In this document: positions 7,139 to 12,224 of the stretch, piece after piece
Numbering within the stretch: the stretch's first letter is position 1
Layout: every line of letters begins with the position of its first letter
NCBI GenBank assembly: GCA_009701945.1
Contig: WLJF01000007.1
Span: forward strand, 1-12,224
DNA: 12,224 bases
Source: Actinomycetota bacterium
GTDB taxonomy: Bacteria; Actinomycetota; Actinomycetes; Nanopelagicales; Nanopelagicaceae
Reading direction: 5' to 3'
Translations under genes and position numbers: made by a program
The notes under the pieces: generated by a model
What the model saw: the letters and a program-made list of their open reading frames with translations, nothing else
The model's database searches: none
What the model was told of the DNA's origin: nothing

Positions 7139-7573
7139 ATGTCCGAGAAGAGCCTTTCCACAGTCGTCATTGATGCACCCCTAGCCGATGTCCAAGCAGC
7201 TTTATTTGAGATTGGCTCCTACCCTGAGTGGCTCTCATCCATAAAGAAGGTAGATGTCATTGATCGCGATGGCGAGAACCGCGTAGTGAAAGCAAAGCTT
7301 GCAATCGATGCTGGAATGATGAAAGACCGCGTCACTTTGGATTACGACTGGAGCGCAGCTCCTGCAACCTTATCCTTCACAATGGATGAGGCAGATCTGC
7401 TGACTCAGATGGATGGCACATATTCGCTTAAGGCCATAGATGCAGATACGACTCAGGTGACATATGAACTCACTGTGGCAGTGAGCCTTCCTGTTCCTTC
7501 AATGATGATTACCAAAGCCCAAAAACAGACAATTGATGCAGCGCTCAAGGAATTGGCTGAGCGAGTCGCATAA
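7139..7573 (+). CDS. SRPBCC (START-like) lipid/ligand-binding family protein
   Basis: The 144-residue protein is one compact domain of the SRPBCC, or polyketide cyclase/dehydrase and lipid transport, fold. It opens with a strand and IDAPLADVQAALFEIGSYPEW (about 11-31), the typical first strand plus helix ending in a P-x-W turn, continues through alternating strands including LDYDWSAAPATLSFTM and the DGTYSL turn, and closes with the long amphipathic helix from about residue 120 (PSMMITKAQKQTIDAALKEL). Members bind hydrophobic ligands in a central cavity; the ligand here is unknown. It ends TAA directly followed by the ATG of the glucokinase gene, so the two share an mRNA. In mycobacteria a relative (Rv2185c) sits near fadD15 and a PlsC-like gene, as here, which suggests a lipid-related role by context only. 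Confidence 0.83.
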   Translation: MSEKSLSTVVIDAPLADVQAALFEIGSYPEWLSSIKKVDVIDRDGENRVVKAKLAIDAGMMKDRVTLDYDWSAAPATLSFTMDEADLLTQMDGTYSLKAIDADTTQVTYELTVAVSLPVPSMMITKAQKQTIDAALKELAERVA

Positions 7574-8518
7574 ATGGCTTACACGATCGGCGTTGATGTT
7601 GGCGGAACCAAAGTTCTGGGCGGGGTCGTTGATGAATTCGGTTCAGTTGTAAAGACTGCAAGGCGCGATACACCTCGCGAAGGCGGCGCTGCATTAACTC
7701 AAACTATTGCAGATGTTGCTAAAGAGTTAATGGCTGAATTTACAATCGATTCAGTGGGAGTCTCAGCCGCAGGATTTGTCTCATCTGATCGCAAGACAAT
7801 GCTTGCAACCCCCAATATTGCTGGGTGGAATGGCGTTGATCTTGATTATCAACTTACTTCACTCATCGGGCTTCCAGTTGTTATTGAAAATGATGCAAAT
7901 GCTGCAGCATGGGGTGAAGCACGCTTTGGTGCTGGCCGCGGAAAAGAACATATGTTGATGTTAACCGTGGGCACAGGTATTGGCGGGGGAATCATTGTCA
8001 ATGGTGAGCTCTATAGAGGAGCGTATGGAATTGCTGCAGAGATTGGACATCTTCGAGTCGTGCCTGAAGGTCACCTGTGCGGATGCGGAGCCCGCGGATG
8101 TTTTGAACAATATGGATCTGGCAATGCGCTCATGCGCCATGCACGTGAAGCTATTGCTGCAAGCCCAGATATAGCCCGCAATCTTCTCTCCCGTGGAGAT
8201 GGAACCCTTGAAGGCCTTACAGGAAAAGCAATCACTGATGCTGCCCGCGATGGTGATGCTGTCGCACTTGCTGCCTTTAATACAACTGCTCAATGGCTTG
8301 GTGCAGGTATTGCAACCCTTTCAGTAATTTTGGATCCAGAGTGCGTGGTAATTGGTGGTGGTGTTATTGACGCCGGAGACATTCTCCTTGAACCTACTCG
8401 TGCAGCTCTTGTGCGCTATATGCCATTTGCTGGAAAGCATCCATATCCAGAAATCATTGGTGCGCAGTTGGGCAATGAGGCAGGCCTCGTTGGTGTTGCA
8501 GATTTAGCCAGACATTAA
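7574..8518 (+). CDS. glk: ROK-family glucokinase
   Basis: The 314-residue protein has every hallmark of a ROK sugar kinase: the phosphate-binding DVGGTK (8-13), the catalytic Asp107 in VIENDANAAAWGEARFGAGR, TVGTGIGGGI (131-140), and the zinc site made of His159 in EIGHL with Cys169, Cys171 and Cys176 in CGCGARGCFEQYGSG. The second phosphate loop is VVIGGGV near 258-264. There is no N-terminal helix-turn-helix, so it is an enzyme and not a ROK repressor. It phosphorylates glucose to glucose-6-phosphate in the cytoplasm, the substrate used by the inositol-phosphate synthase at the right end of the window. Whether it uses ATP only or also polyphosphate cannot be decided safely. It starts immediately after the SRPBCC stop, and its own stop is one base from the stop of the convergent small gene. 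Confidence 0.92.
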   Translation: MAYTIGVDVGGTKVLGGVVDEFGSVVKTARRDTPREGGAALTQTIADVAKELMAEFTIDSVGVSAAGFVSSDRKTMLATPNIAGWNGVDLDYQLTSLIGLPVVIENDANAAAWGEARFGAGRGKEHMLMLTVGTGIGGGIIVNGELYRGAYGIAAEIGHLRVVPEGHLCGCGARGCFEQYGSGNALMRHAREAIAASPDIARNLLSRGDGTLEGLTGKAITDAARDGDAVALAAFNTTAQWLGAGIATLSVILDPECVVIGGGVIDAGDILLEPTRAALVRYMPFAGKHPYPEIIGAQLGNEAGLVGVADLARH

Positions 8519-8519
8519 A

Positions 8520-8786
8520 TTAGAGTGCAGCGCCATCTTCGGGGTGCTCATTGCCTCGATTGTTTTTCCATCGAGTAATCGCACGTAGTGCATCACGTAA
8601 CTGATCTTTCACGCCCTTCTTCTCAATTGCAGGAGGCGTAAATCGATTCTGATCTTCAAAAGCATCTAACTCATCTAGATACGTTCTAGGAGAAGATTGA
8701 TCGAGTGAAAGACCTTCGACCATTGATTCAAACTCTGCATTGACGAGTTCGTCATCAAATTCATCGCTCGATTCACGCTTGCTCAT
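8520..8786 (-). CDS. Small acidic hypothetical protein
   Basis: I do not recognise this 88-residue protein. It has no signal peptide or membrane segment. The first two thirds are strongly acidic (clusters such as DEFDDELVNAEFESMVEG and LDELDAFEDQN), and a basic helix-like stretch follows at about 60-75 (VKDQLRDALRAITRWKNN). That layout suits a partly disordered adaptor or modulator, but this is only a reading of its composition. It is likely a real gene because it fills the space between glk and plsC exactly: its stop is one base from the glk stop, and its ATG is 46 bases from the divergent plsC ATG. An in-frame stop just upstream fixes the start at 8786 or later. Unlike the other unit-leading genes it has no TANNNT at 6-7 bases. 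Confidence 0.65.
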   Translation of the reverse strand: MSKRESSDEFDDELVNAEFESMVEGLSLDQSSPRTYLDELDAFEDQNRFTPPAIEKKGVKDQLRDALRAITRWKNNRGNEHPEDGAAL

Positions 8787-8819
8787 GGTTTATGTTCGCA
8801 CAAAATGGGGTAATCAGGC

Positions 8820-8825
8820 TAAATT
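8820..8825 (+). promoter_or_regulatory. -10 element (TAAATT), leaderless promoter of plsC
   Basis: TAAATT is followed by 7 bases and then ATG 8833. A weak TTCGCA at 8795-8800 lies 19 bases upstream. The position argues against upstream starts, which would run back into the divergent small gene. Confidence 0.55.
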
Positions 8826-8832
8826 AGCGCCT

Positions 8833-9534
8833 ATGAACAACCTGCCCTACGGCACCTTGCGGGCATTTCTTACCCCATTCCTCATGCTCCTCTTTCGACC
8901 TAAGGTCAAAGGTCTGCGCAATGTGCCGGCATCAGGTCCACTCATCCTTGCTTCCAATCACTTATCTTTTAGCGATTCCATTTTTATGCCACTCGTTGTT
9001 CCTCGCAAAGTTACCTTCCTTGCAAAGAGTGAGTACTTCACTTCCCCTGGACCTAAGGGATTGCTCAAGAAGTTAACATTCATAGCTTTGGGTCAAGTTC
9101 CCGTAGATCGCTCTGGTGGTCGCCGAAGCGAAGCAGCTCTCATTACTGGCCTTGAAGTTCTTGCTGGCGGTAATTCTCTGGGCATCTATCCTGAAGGAAC
9201 TCGATCACCTGATGGCCGTCTCTATAAGGGGCGCACCGGTATTGCACGACTTGCTATTGAATCAGGTGCACCTGTAATACCAATTGCAATGTTTAACACC
9301 GACAAGATTCAACCAACAGGAACTGTTATTCCAAAGATTATGCGAGTGGGTATTACCTTCGGAGAGCCTATGTATTTTGAAGGCGATTCAACAGATCTGT
9401 TGTATCTGCGCGAAGTCACCGATCAGATCATGAAACGTATTCAGCAGCTATCTGGACAAGAGTATGTCGATACCTATGCAGTGAAGGCGAAGAAATCTGG
9501 ACTTAACGTTGAAAACAATGAAGAGAGCGATTAA
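8833..9534 (+). CDS. plsC: 1-acylglycerol-3-phosphate O-acyltransferase (PlsC family)
   Basis: The 233-residue protein is a single PlsC-type acyltransferase domain. Block I is SNHLSFSD (41-48), giving the catalytic HX4D with His43 and Asp48. Block II falls around GQVPVDRSGGRRSE (87-100), block III is GIYPEGTRSPDG (117-128) with Glu121, and block IV contains APVIPIA (146-152). The enzyme transfers an acyl chain from acyl-CoA or acyl-ACP to lysophosphatidic acid, or a related acceptor, at the inner membrane face during phospholipid synthesis. A hydrophobic stretch at about 10-21 could anchor it. ATG 8833 is chosen over a longer reading from 8740 because the extra 31 residues are antisense to the small acidic gene and a -10 hexamer sits 7 bases before 8833. 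Its stop overlaps the convergent nuclease stop by 4 bases (TTAA). Confidence 0.9.
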   Translation: MNNLPYGTLRAFLTPFLMLLFRPKVKGLRNVPASGPLILASNHLSFSDSIFMPLVVPRKVTFLAKSEYFTSPGPKGLLKKLTFIALGQVPVDRSGGRRSEAALITGLEVLAGGNSLGIYPEGTRSPDGRLYKGRTGIARLAIESGAPVIPIAMFNTDKIQPTGTVIPKIMRVGITFGEPMYFEGDSTDLLYLREVTDQIMKRIQQLSGQEYVDTYAVKAKKSGLNVENNEESD

Positions 9535-10229
9535 TCAATCTCTAGCTCTACACGCTTAAGTAGGTAGTTACAGACATTACATTCGGGGCCAGAATCTGGC
9601 ATCCCACCTTCGATTGTGGTGATGAGCTCTTCAAGAATTGTAGTAAAGCGTGCACTGTCGCGTTCGACAGGAACATAGACCTGGTTGACACCGAATCCAT
9701 GGGAGTTATGGGCAAGCTCGCTCTGAGAAGTTTCTGTTACTCCTGCAAGCTTCCAGATCAGCAGCCCCATCGATGTGACTGGAAATGGTTTTCCTTTATC
9801 TGGGTTCTCGAGGGCATATGCATATGCCTCAAGTTGTGGAGCGTAGAAAGGACCATTGTCGCGATCTGAGTCAGAGACTTTGCAATCAATGATTCCCACA
9901 GAGCCATCTGTGTAATGTCCCAGAAGGTCATAGATTCCGAGAATTTTCCAGCGAGTTTCAAAGCCATTGACCTTAATTGGTGCGCTCTTTACCCATTGCC
10001 CCCATTGTTTAACCACGCCCTCTTTGAGGGACGGATCAATATCGCGCATCGATGCCCTGCGAAAGTGTTCCTCTTGTGAATCAGCAAGTGGCTTAACGAG
10101 AGGGAACTCTTTCTTGAGTTCGAATTTGAACCAATATTTAAGCCAGAGACATCGCTTGCAAGTGGAGAGTCCAAAGGTCAGATCAGATGGTGCAATAGTT
10201 TCCCGTGCTGGAGCTTCTGGTTTGCGCAA
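9531..10229 (-). CDS. PD-(D/E)XK nuclease-family protein with four cysteines (RecB/Cas4-like)
   Basis: The 232-residue protein has the nuclease core in order: Asp101 in KILGIYDLLG, Asp115 and Lys117 in VGIIDCKVSD, and Gln132 with Tyr136 in APQLEAYAYALE, the QxxxY motif of RecB/Cas4-type enzymes. Cysteine pairs flank the core: Cys24 and Cys27 in STCKRCLWLKYW and Cys217 and Cys220 in PECNVCNYLL. In Cas4, AddB and related proteins four such cysteines hold a 4Fe-4S cluster, so a cluster or zinc site is likely here. It should cut or trim DNA, perhaps in repair; there are no cas genes, helicase or CRISPR repeats nearby. The start is TTG 10229: a Shine-Dalgarno GGAGAGG (10243 down to 10237) lies 7 bases upstream, right after the stop of the LysE gene, so the two form an operon. 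Confidence 0.82.
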   Translation of the reverse strand: MRKPEAPARETIAPSDLTFGLSTCKRCLWLKYWFKFELKKEFPLVKPLADSQEEHFRRASMRDIDPSLKEGVVKQWGQWVKSAPIKVNGFETRWKILGIYDLLGHYTDGSVGIIDCKVSDSDRDNGPFYAPQLEAYAYALENPDKGKPFPVTSMGLLIWKLAGVTETSQSELAHNSHGFGVNQVYVPVERDSARFTTILEELITTIEGGMPDSGPECNVCNYLLKRVELEID

Positions 10230-10236
10230 AGCTAAT

Positions 10237-10243
10237 CCTCTCC
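10237..10243 (-). promoter_or_regulatory. Shine-Dalgarno (GGAGAGG) deciding the TTG start of the nuclease
   Basis: On the minus strand GGAGAGG immediately follows the TAA of the LysE-family gene and sits 7 bases before TTG 10229. It is one of the few strong ribosome binding sites in the window, consistent with an internal operon gene that cannot be leaderless. Confidence 0.7.
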
Positions 10244-10897
10244 TTACTCCGTTATAACCGCTGAGATTAGGACAGCGACACCGAGAATAATCATGATCGC
10301 ACCTCCGGTGGCACGCAGACGCTCAAGACGTTTGTTATCTGTTGCAAGCCAAGCGCGGGCAGTTCCTGCGAGAAGCCCCCATGTTCCGTCAGAGATAAAT
10401 GCAAGAACGCAGAAAACTAATCCAAGAAATACCAATTGAATCGTGACATGGCCTCCATCAATATCAACAAATTGGGGGAGTACGGCTGCAAAGAAGACAA
10501 TTGCTTTTGGATTGAGCACTCCGACCCAGAAACCATCACGGATTGATTGACGGGCAGTGGGTGCAACTGGTCCTTGATTAGTCATATCGGCGGCATGAAT
10601 TTTGCGTTTGCGAATTGCATCCACACCGAGGTAGATCAGATAGAGGCCGCCCGCCCATTGCACAGCGATGTAGGTGATATGCCACTTCTGCAAGATGGGT
10701 CCCACACCAAGAGCCACGAGAGTTGAGAGAACAAAGGAACCGGCAACATTTCCTGCCACCGTCAGAACTGAGATCTTCCTGCCCCAGGCAACAGCTCGTG
10801 CGATAACGAAGAGAACGCTGGGCCCTGGAGCGATAATGATGATGATTGCCGCCACGAGGTACTCAGGTAAGCGCGAGGGGATGACTCCTGTGAACAT
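10244..10897 (-). CDS. LysE/RhtB-family amino-acid exporter
   Basis: The 217-residue membrane protein has about six hydrophobic segments and the LysE/RhtB signatures: APGPSVLFVIARAVAWGR (23-40) after the first helix, QWAGGLYLIYLGVDAIRKR (80-98) leading into the hydrophilic loop, and GFWVGVLNPKAIVFFAAVLP (122-141), then two more C-terminal helices. Members export amino acids or their derivatives driven by the proton gradient; the substrate is not predictable here. ATG 10897 is chosen over a reading from 11011, because the additional 38 residues are hydrophilic and would cover the PadR promoter region, while a TACCTT hexamer lies 6 bases before 10897. It is the first gene of an operon with the nuclease and is divergent from the PadR regulator, which could control it. 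Confidence 0.9.
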   Translation of the reverse strand: MFTGVIPSRLPEYLVAAIIIIIAPGPSVLFVIARAVAWGRKISVLTVAGNVAGSFVLSTLVALGVGPILQKWHITYIAVQWAGGLYLIYLGVDAIRKRKIHAADMTNQGPVAPTARQSIRDGFWVGVLNPKAIVFFAAVLPQFVDIDGGHVTIQLVFLGLVFCVLAFISDGTWGLLAGTARAWLATDNKRLERLRATGGAIMIILGVAVLISAVITE

Positions 10898-10903
10898 GTG
10901 GCA

Positions 10904-10909
10904 AAGGTA
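10904..10909 (-). promoter_or_regulatory. -10 element (TACCTT), leaderless promoter of the LysE-nuclease unit
   Basis: TACCTT on the minus strand ends 6 bases before ATG 10897. No convincing -35 hexamer is visible upstream. The site is about 54 bases from the GATATATC palindromes in the same intergenic region. Confidence 0.5.
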
Positions 10910-10950
10910 GTCAATAGGCGCGTCGATTTGCGCCACCTGTGACTTTCGGC

Positions 10951-10981
10951 TTGAATGAGCACTCGATATATCGAATAGATA
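10951..10981 (+). promoter_or_regulatory. Possible promoter of the PadR-ino1 operon (TTGAAT ... TAGATA)
   Basis: TTGAAT at 10951-10956 is followed after 19 bases by TAGATA at 10976-10981 (or after 18 by ATAGAT). Transcription would begin near 10988, leaving a leader of about 27 bases that carries the Shine-Dalgarno of the PadR gene. The spacer is long and the match modest. The GATATATC operator candidates cover the spacer and the -10. Confidence 0.35.
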
Positions 10982-10985
10982 TATC
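10963..10985. promoter_or_regulatory. Tandem palindromes, candidate PadR operator
   Basis: TCGATATATCGA (10963-10974) is a perfect 12-base palindrome. Its core GATATATC (10965-10972) recurs at 10978-10985, 13 bases further on. The pair lies 30 bases before the GTG of the PadR gene and overlaps its likely promoter. PadR-family proteins bind AT-rich dyads as dimers and commonly repress their own operon, so this is the obvious place for it to act; that link is inferred. Confidence 0.55.
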
Positions 10986-11014
10986 CACCAGCCATAGCTA
11001 GAAGGGAGCACTAG

Positions 11015-11551
11015 GTGCGCTCACGTTCGGAAGCTCTCGAGTTTGCCCTTCTCGGCCTTCTGTCACAGGGGCCTTTACATGGCTATGAGCTTCGTAAGCG
11101 TCTGATGGCGATCTTTGGTCCATTTCGAGCGCTCTCATTCTCAGTGCTCTATCCGCAACTCAAGCGCATGGTGATCTCTGAGGTGATTGAAGCGAAGGAA
11201 ATTGGAGTCACATCTCGTCGTACTCGCATCGTTTACACCATTACAAAAAAAGGCGTGAAGCGCTTTGAGTTACTCAATAGCGCAGTGACATCAGATGCCT
11301 GGGAGGACGAAGGTTTCGGAGTTCGTTTCGCCTTCTTTAGTCCAACGACAACACCGAACAGAGTTCGAATCTTGGAGGGACGCTTGCTTCGCCTTGAGGA
11401 AAAGGCGGGGGTGTTAAAGAGCGAACTCGATAGCGCTCCTGCTGCGTTAGATAGATATCTCGAGGAGTGGCGCCGCTTCTCTCTCGAATCGCTAGAGCGA
11501 GAGATCGCATGGCTTAAAGAAATGATCATCACTGAGGAGAAAAGTAAATGA
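11015..11551 (+). CDS. PadR-family transcriptional regulator
   Basis: The 178-residue protein has an N-terminal PadR winged helix: [20 protein letters not shown] (8-27), [12 protein letters not shown] (41-52) as the recognition region, and the wing around [18 protein letters not shown] (67-84). The C-terminal half (about 113-178) is a helical dimerisation part with many charged residues ([16 protein letters not shown], then [20 protein letters not shown]), as in the Vir_act_alpha_C type. The start is GTG 11015, with GGGAG at 11004-11008, 6 bases upstream, and the sequence beginning directly at the domain. Its TGA overlaps the ino1 ATG in ATGA (11548-11551), so the two are coupled. A PadR gene beside ino1 is conserved in mycobacteria (Rv0047c-Rv0046c). 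It probably controls inositol synthesis in response to an unknown small ligand. Confidence 0.9.
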   Translation: MRSRSEALEFALLGLLSQGPLHGYELRKRLMAIFGPFRALSFSVLYPQLKRMVISEVIEAKEIGVTSRRTRIVYTITKKGVKRFELLNSAVTSDAWEDEGFGVRFAFFSPTTTPNRVRILEGRLLRLEEKAGVLKSELDSAPAALDRYLEEWRRFSLESLEREIAWLKEMIITEEKSK

Positions 11552-12224
11552 ATATCACCACCGGTAAGGGCGACATCCGTGTTGCAATAGTTGGAGTAGG
11601 AAACTGCGCCAACTCACTCGTGCAAGGAGTCACTTATTACACAGATGCAGCCATTGACCAGGAGATACCTGGACTTATGCATGCAGTCGTTGGTGGATAT
11701 CACATCAACAATGTGAAGTTTGTTGCAGCATTTGATGTCGATGCCAAGAAAGTCGGTCTTGATCTCTCTGAAGCTATTTGGGCGAGCGAGAACAACACAA
11801 TCAAGTTTGCGGAAGTTGCCAAAACTGGAGTTCCAGTTCTGCGCGGAGTCACACTCGATGGCCTTGGTAAGTATTACAAGGAAACAATTCAAGAATCGAC
11901 AGCAGCACCTGTCGATGTTGTAGCAACGCTCAAAGCGGAAGAAGTAGATGTCCTCATCTGTTACCTGCCAGTGGGCTCTGAAGAGGCTGCTAAGTACTAC
12001 GCACAGTGCGCAATCGATGCAGGATGCGCCTTCGTAAATGCACTTCCTGTCTTTATCGCATCCGATCCTGTGTGGGCGAGAAAGTTTGAAGATGCTGGTC
12101 TTCCCATTGTTGGGGATGACATCAAGAGTCAGGTGGGTGCACCTATTACCCACCGCATCATGGCTAAGTTATTCCTAGATCGTGGTGTTCACTTAGATCG
12201 TACCTACCAACTCAACGTGGGTGG
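11548..12224 (+). CDS. ino1: Inositol-1-phosphate synthase, actinobacterial type (3' end outside the window)
   Basis: The visible 225 codons match the N-terminal two thirds of the roughly 360-residue actinobacterial Ino1. The NAD-binding fold opens with [19 protein letters not shown] (10-28), [15 protein letters not shown] (56-70) supplies the second strand, [17 protein letters not shown] (136-152) is typical, and [16 protein letters not shown] (188-203) is the catalytic-site segment of the family. The enzyme uses NAD+ in an internal redox cycle to convert D-glucose-6-phosphate to 1L-myo-inositol-1-phosphate in the cytoplasm, the first step toward phosphatidylinositol and PIM lipids. The ATG overlaps the PadR stop (ATGA), and GAGGAG at 11534-11539 is its Shine-Dalgarno, 8 bases upstream. 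The long antisense frame over the same bases is a shadow. The gene continues beyond the right edge. Confidence 0.95.
   Translation, partial: MNITTGKGDIRVAIVGVGNCANSLVQGVTYYTDAAIDQEIPGLMHAVVGGYHINNVKFVAAFDVDAKKVGLDLSEAIWASENNTIKFAEVAKTGVPVLRGVTLDGLGKYYKETIQESTAAPVDVVATLKAEEVDVLICYLPVGSEEAAKYYAQCAIDAGCAFVNALPVFIASDPVWARKFEDAGLPIVGDDIKSQVGAPITHRIMAKLFLDRGVHLDRTYQLNVG

Noticed and set aside
8740..8832. Upstream start for PlsC
   Set aside because: The extra 31 residues come from sequence mostly antisense to the small acidic gene and precede the predicted transcription start.
9531..10229. CRISPR association of the Cas4-like nuclease
   Set aside because: No repeat-spacer array and no other cas gene is present anywhere in the window.
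10898..11011. 38-residue N-terminal extension of the LysE protein
   Set aside because: The extension is hydrophilic, is not found in the family, and would cover the PadR promoter and palindromes; a -10 element fits ATG 10897.
11614..12153. Long minus-strand open frame of 179 codons
   Set aside because: It lies wholly inside ino1, which is unmistakable; the antisense product is cysteine-rich and without domain features, a by-product of the codon use.

Overview
The window looks like a core-chromosome segment of a small-genome, moderate-GC actinobacterium. Support comes from a DUF3000 family protein, a PimB'-type phosphatidylinositol mannosyltransferase next to an NlpC/P60 endopeptidase, an actinobacterial inositol-1-phosphate synthase preceded by a PadR regulator, and a FadD15-like acyl-CoA synthetase close to SRPBCC and PlsC genes. 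From memory, M. tuberculosis has the same sets at Rv2182c-Rv2190c (PlsC, SRPBCC, fadD15, pimB', NlpC) and Rv0046c-Rv0047c (ino1, PadR). The base composition near one half GC, the very short spacers and the overlapping convergent genes suggest a streamlined freshwater lineage such as acI/Nanopelagicales. That placement is an inference.

Layout, left to right: a partial DUF3000 gene (minus); an EamA-type transporter (plus) convergent with a short RibD-C-like reductase (minus); a plus-strand pair, NlpC/P60 endopeptidase and PimB'-like mannosyltransferase; a convergent minus-strand unit fadD - sensorless HisKA_3 histidine kinase - NarL/FixJ response regulator; a plus-strand SRPBCC - ROK glucokinase pair; a small acidic orphan (minus) divergent from a PlsC acyltransferase (plus); a minus-strand LysE exporter - PD-(D/E)XK nuclease pair; and a plus-strand PadR regulator - ino1 operon running off the right edge. 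No stretch over 300 bases lacks a gene. I see no RNA gene, mobile element, CRISPR array or convincing hairpin terminator.

Functionally, much of the window serves the envelope: ino1 makes the inositol head group, PimB' mannosylates phosphatidylinositol, PlsC and FadD handle acyl chains, and NlpC/P60 cuts peptidoglycan. Glucokinase supplies glucose-6-phosphate, the substrate of Ino1.

The most informative non-coding signal is regular. Eight genes that start transcription units have a TANNNT -10 hexamer ending 6 or 7 bases before the start codon, which is the geometry of leaderless transcripts. It settles several start choices. The internal genes instead rely on stop/start overlap, very short spacers or a Shine-Dalgarno sequence, and the PadR gene has a leader with a Shine-Dalgarno and a tandem GATATATC palindrome that is probably its operator. 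The oddest gene is the response regulator: its acidic pocket is encoded upstream of any ATG, GTG or TTG, so it appears to start at a non-canonical codon. I do not see a clearly new multi-gene system; most of the window is conserved core.
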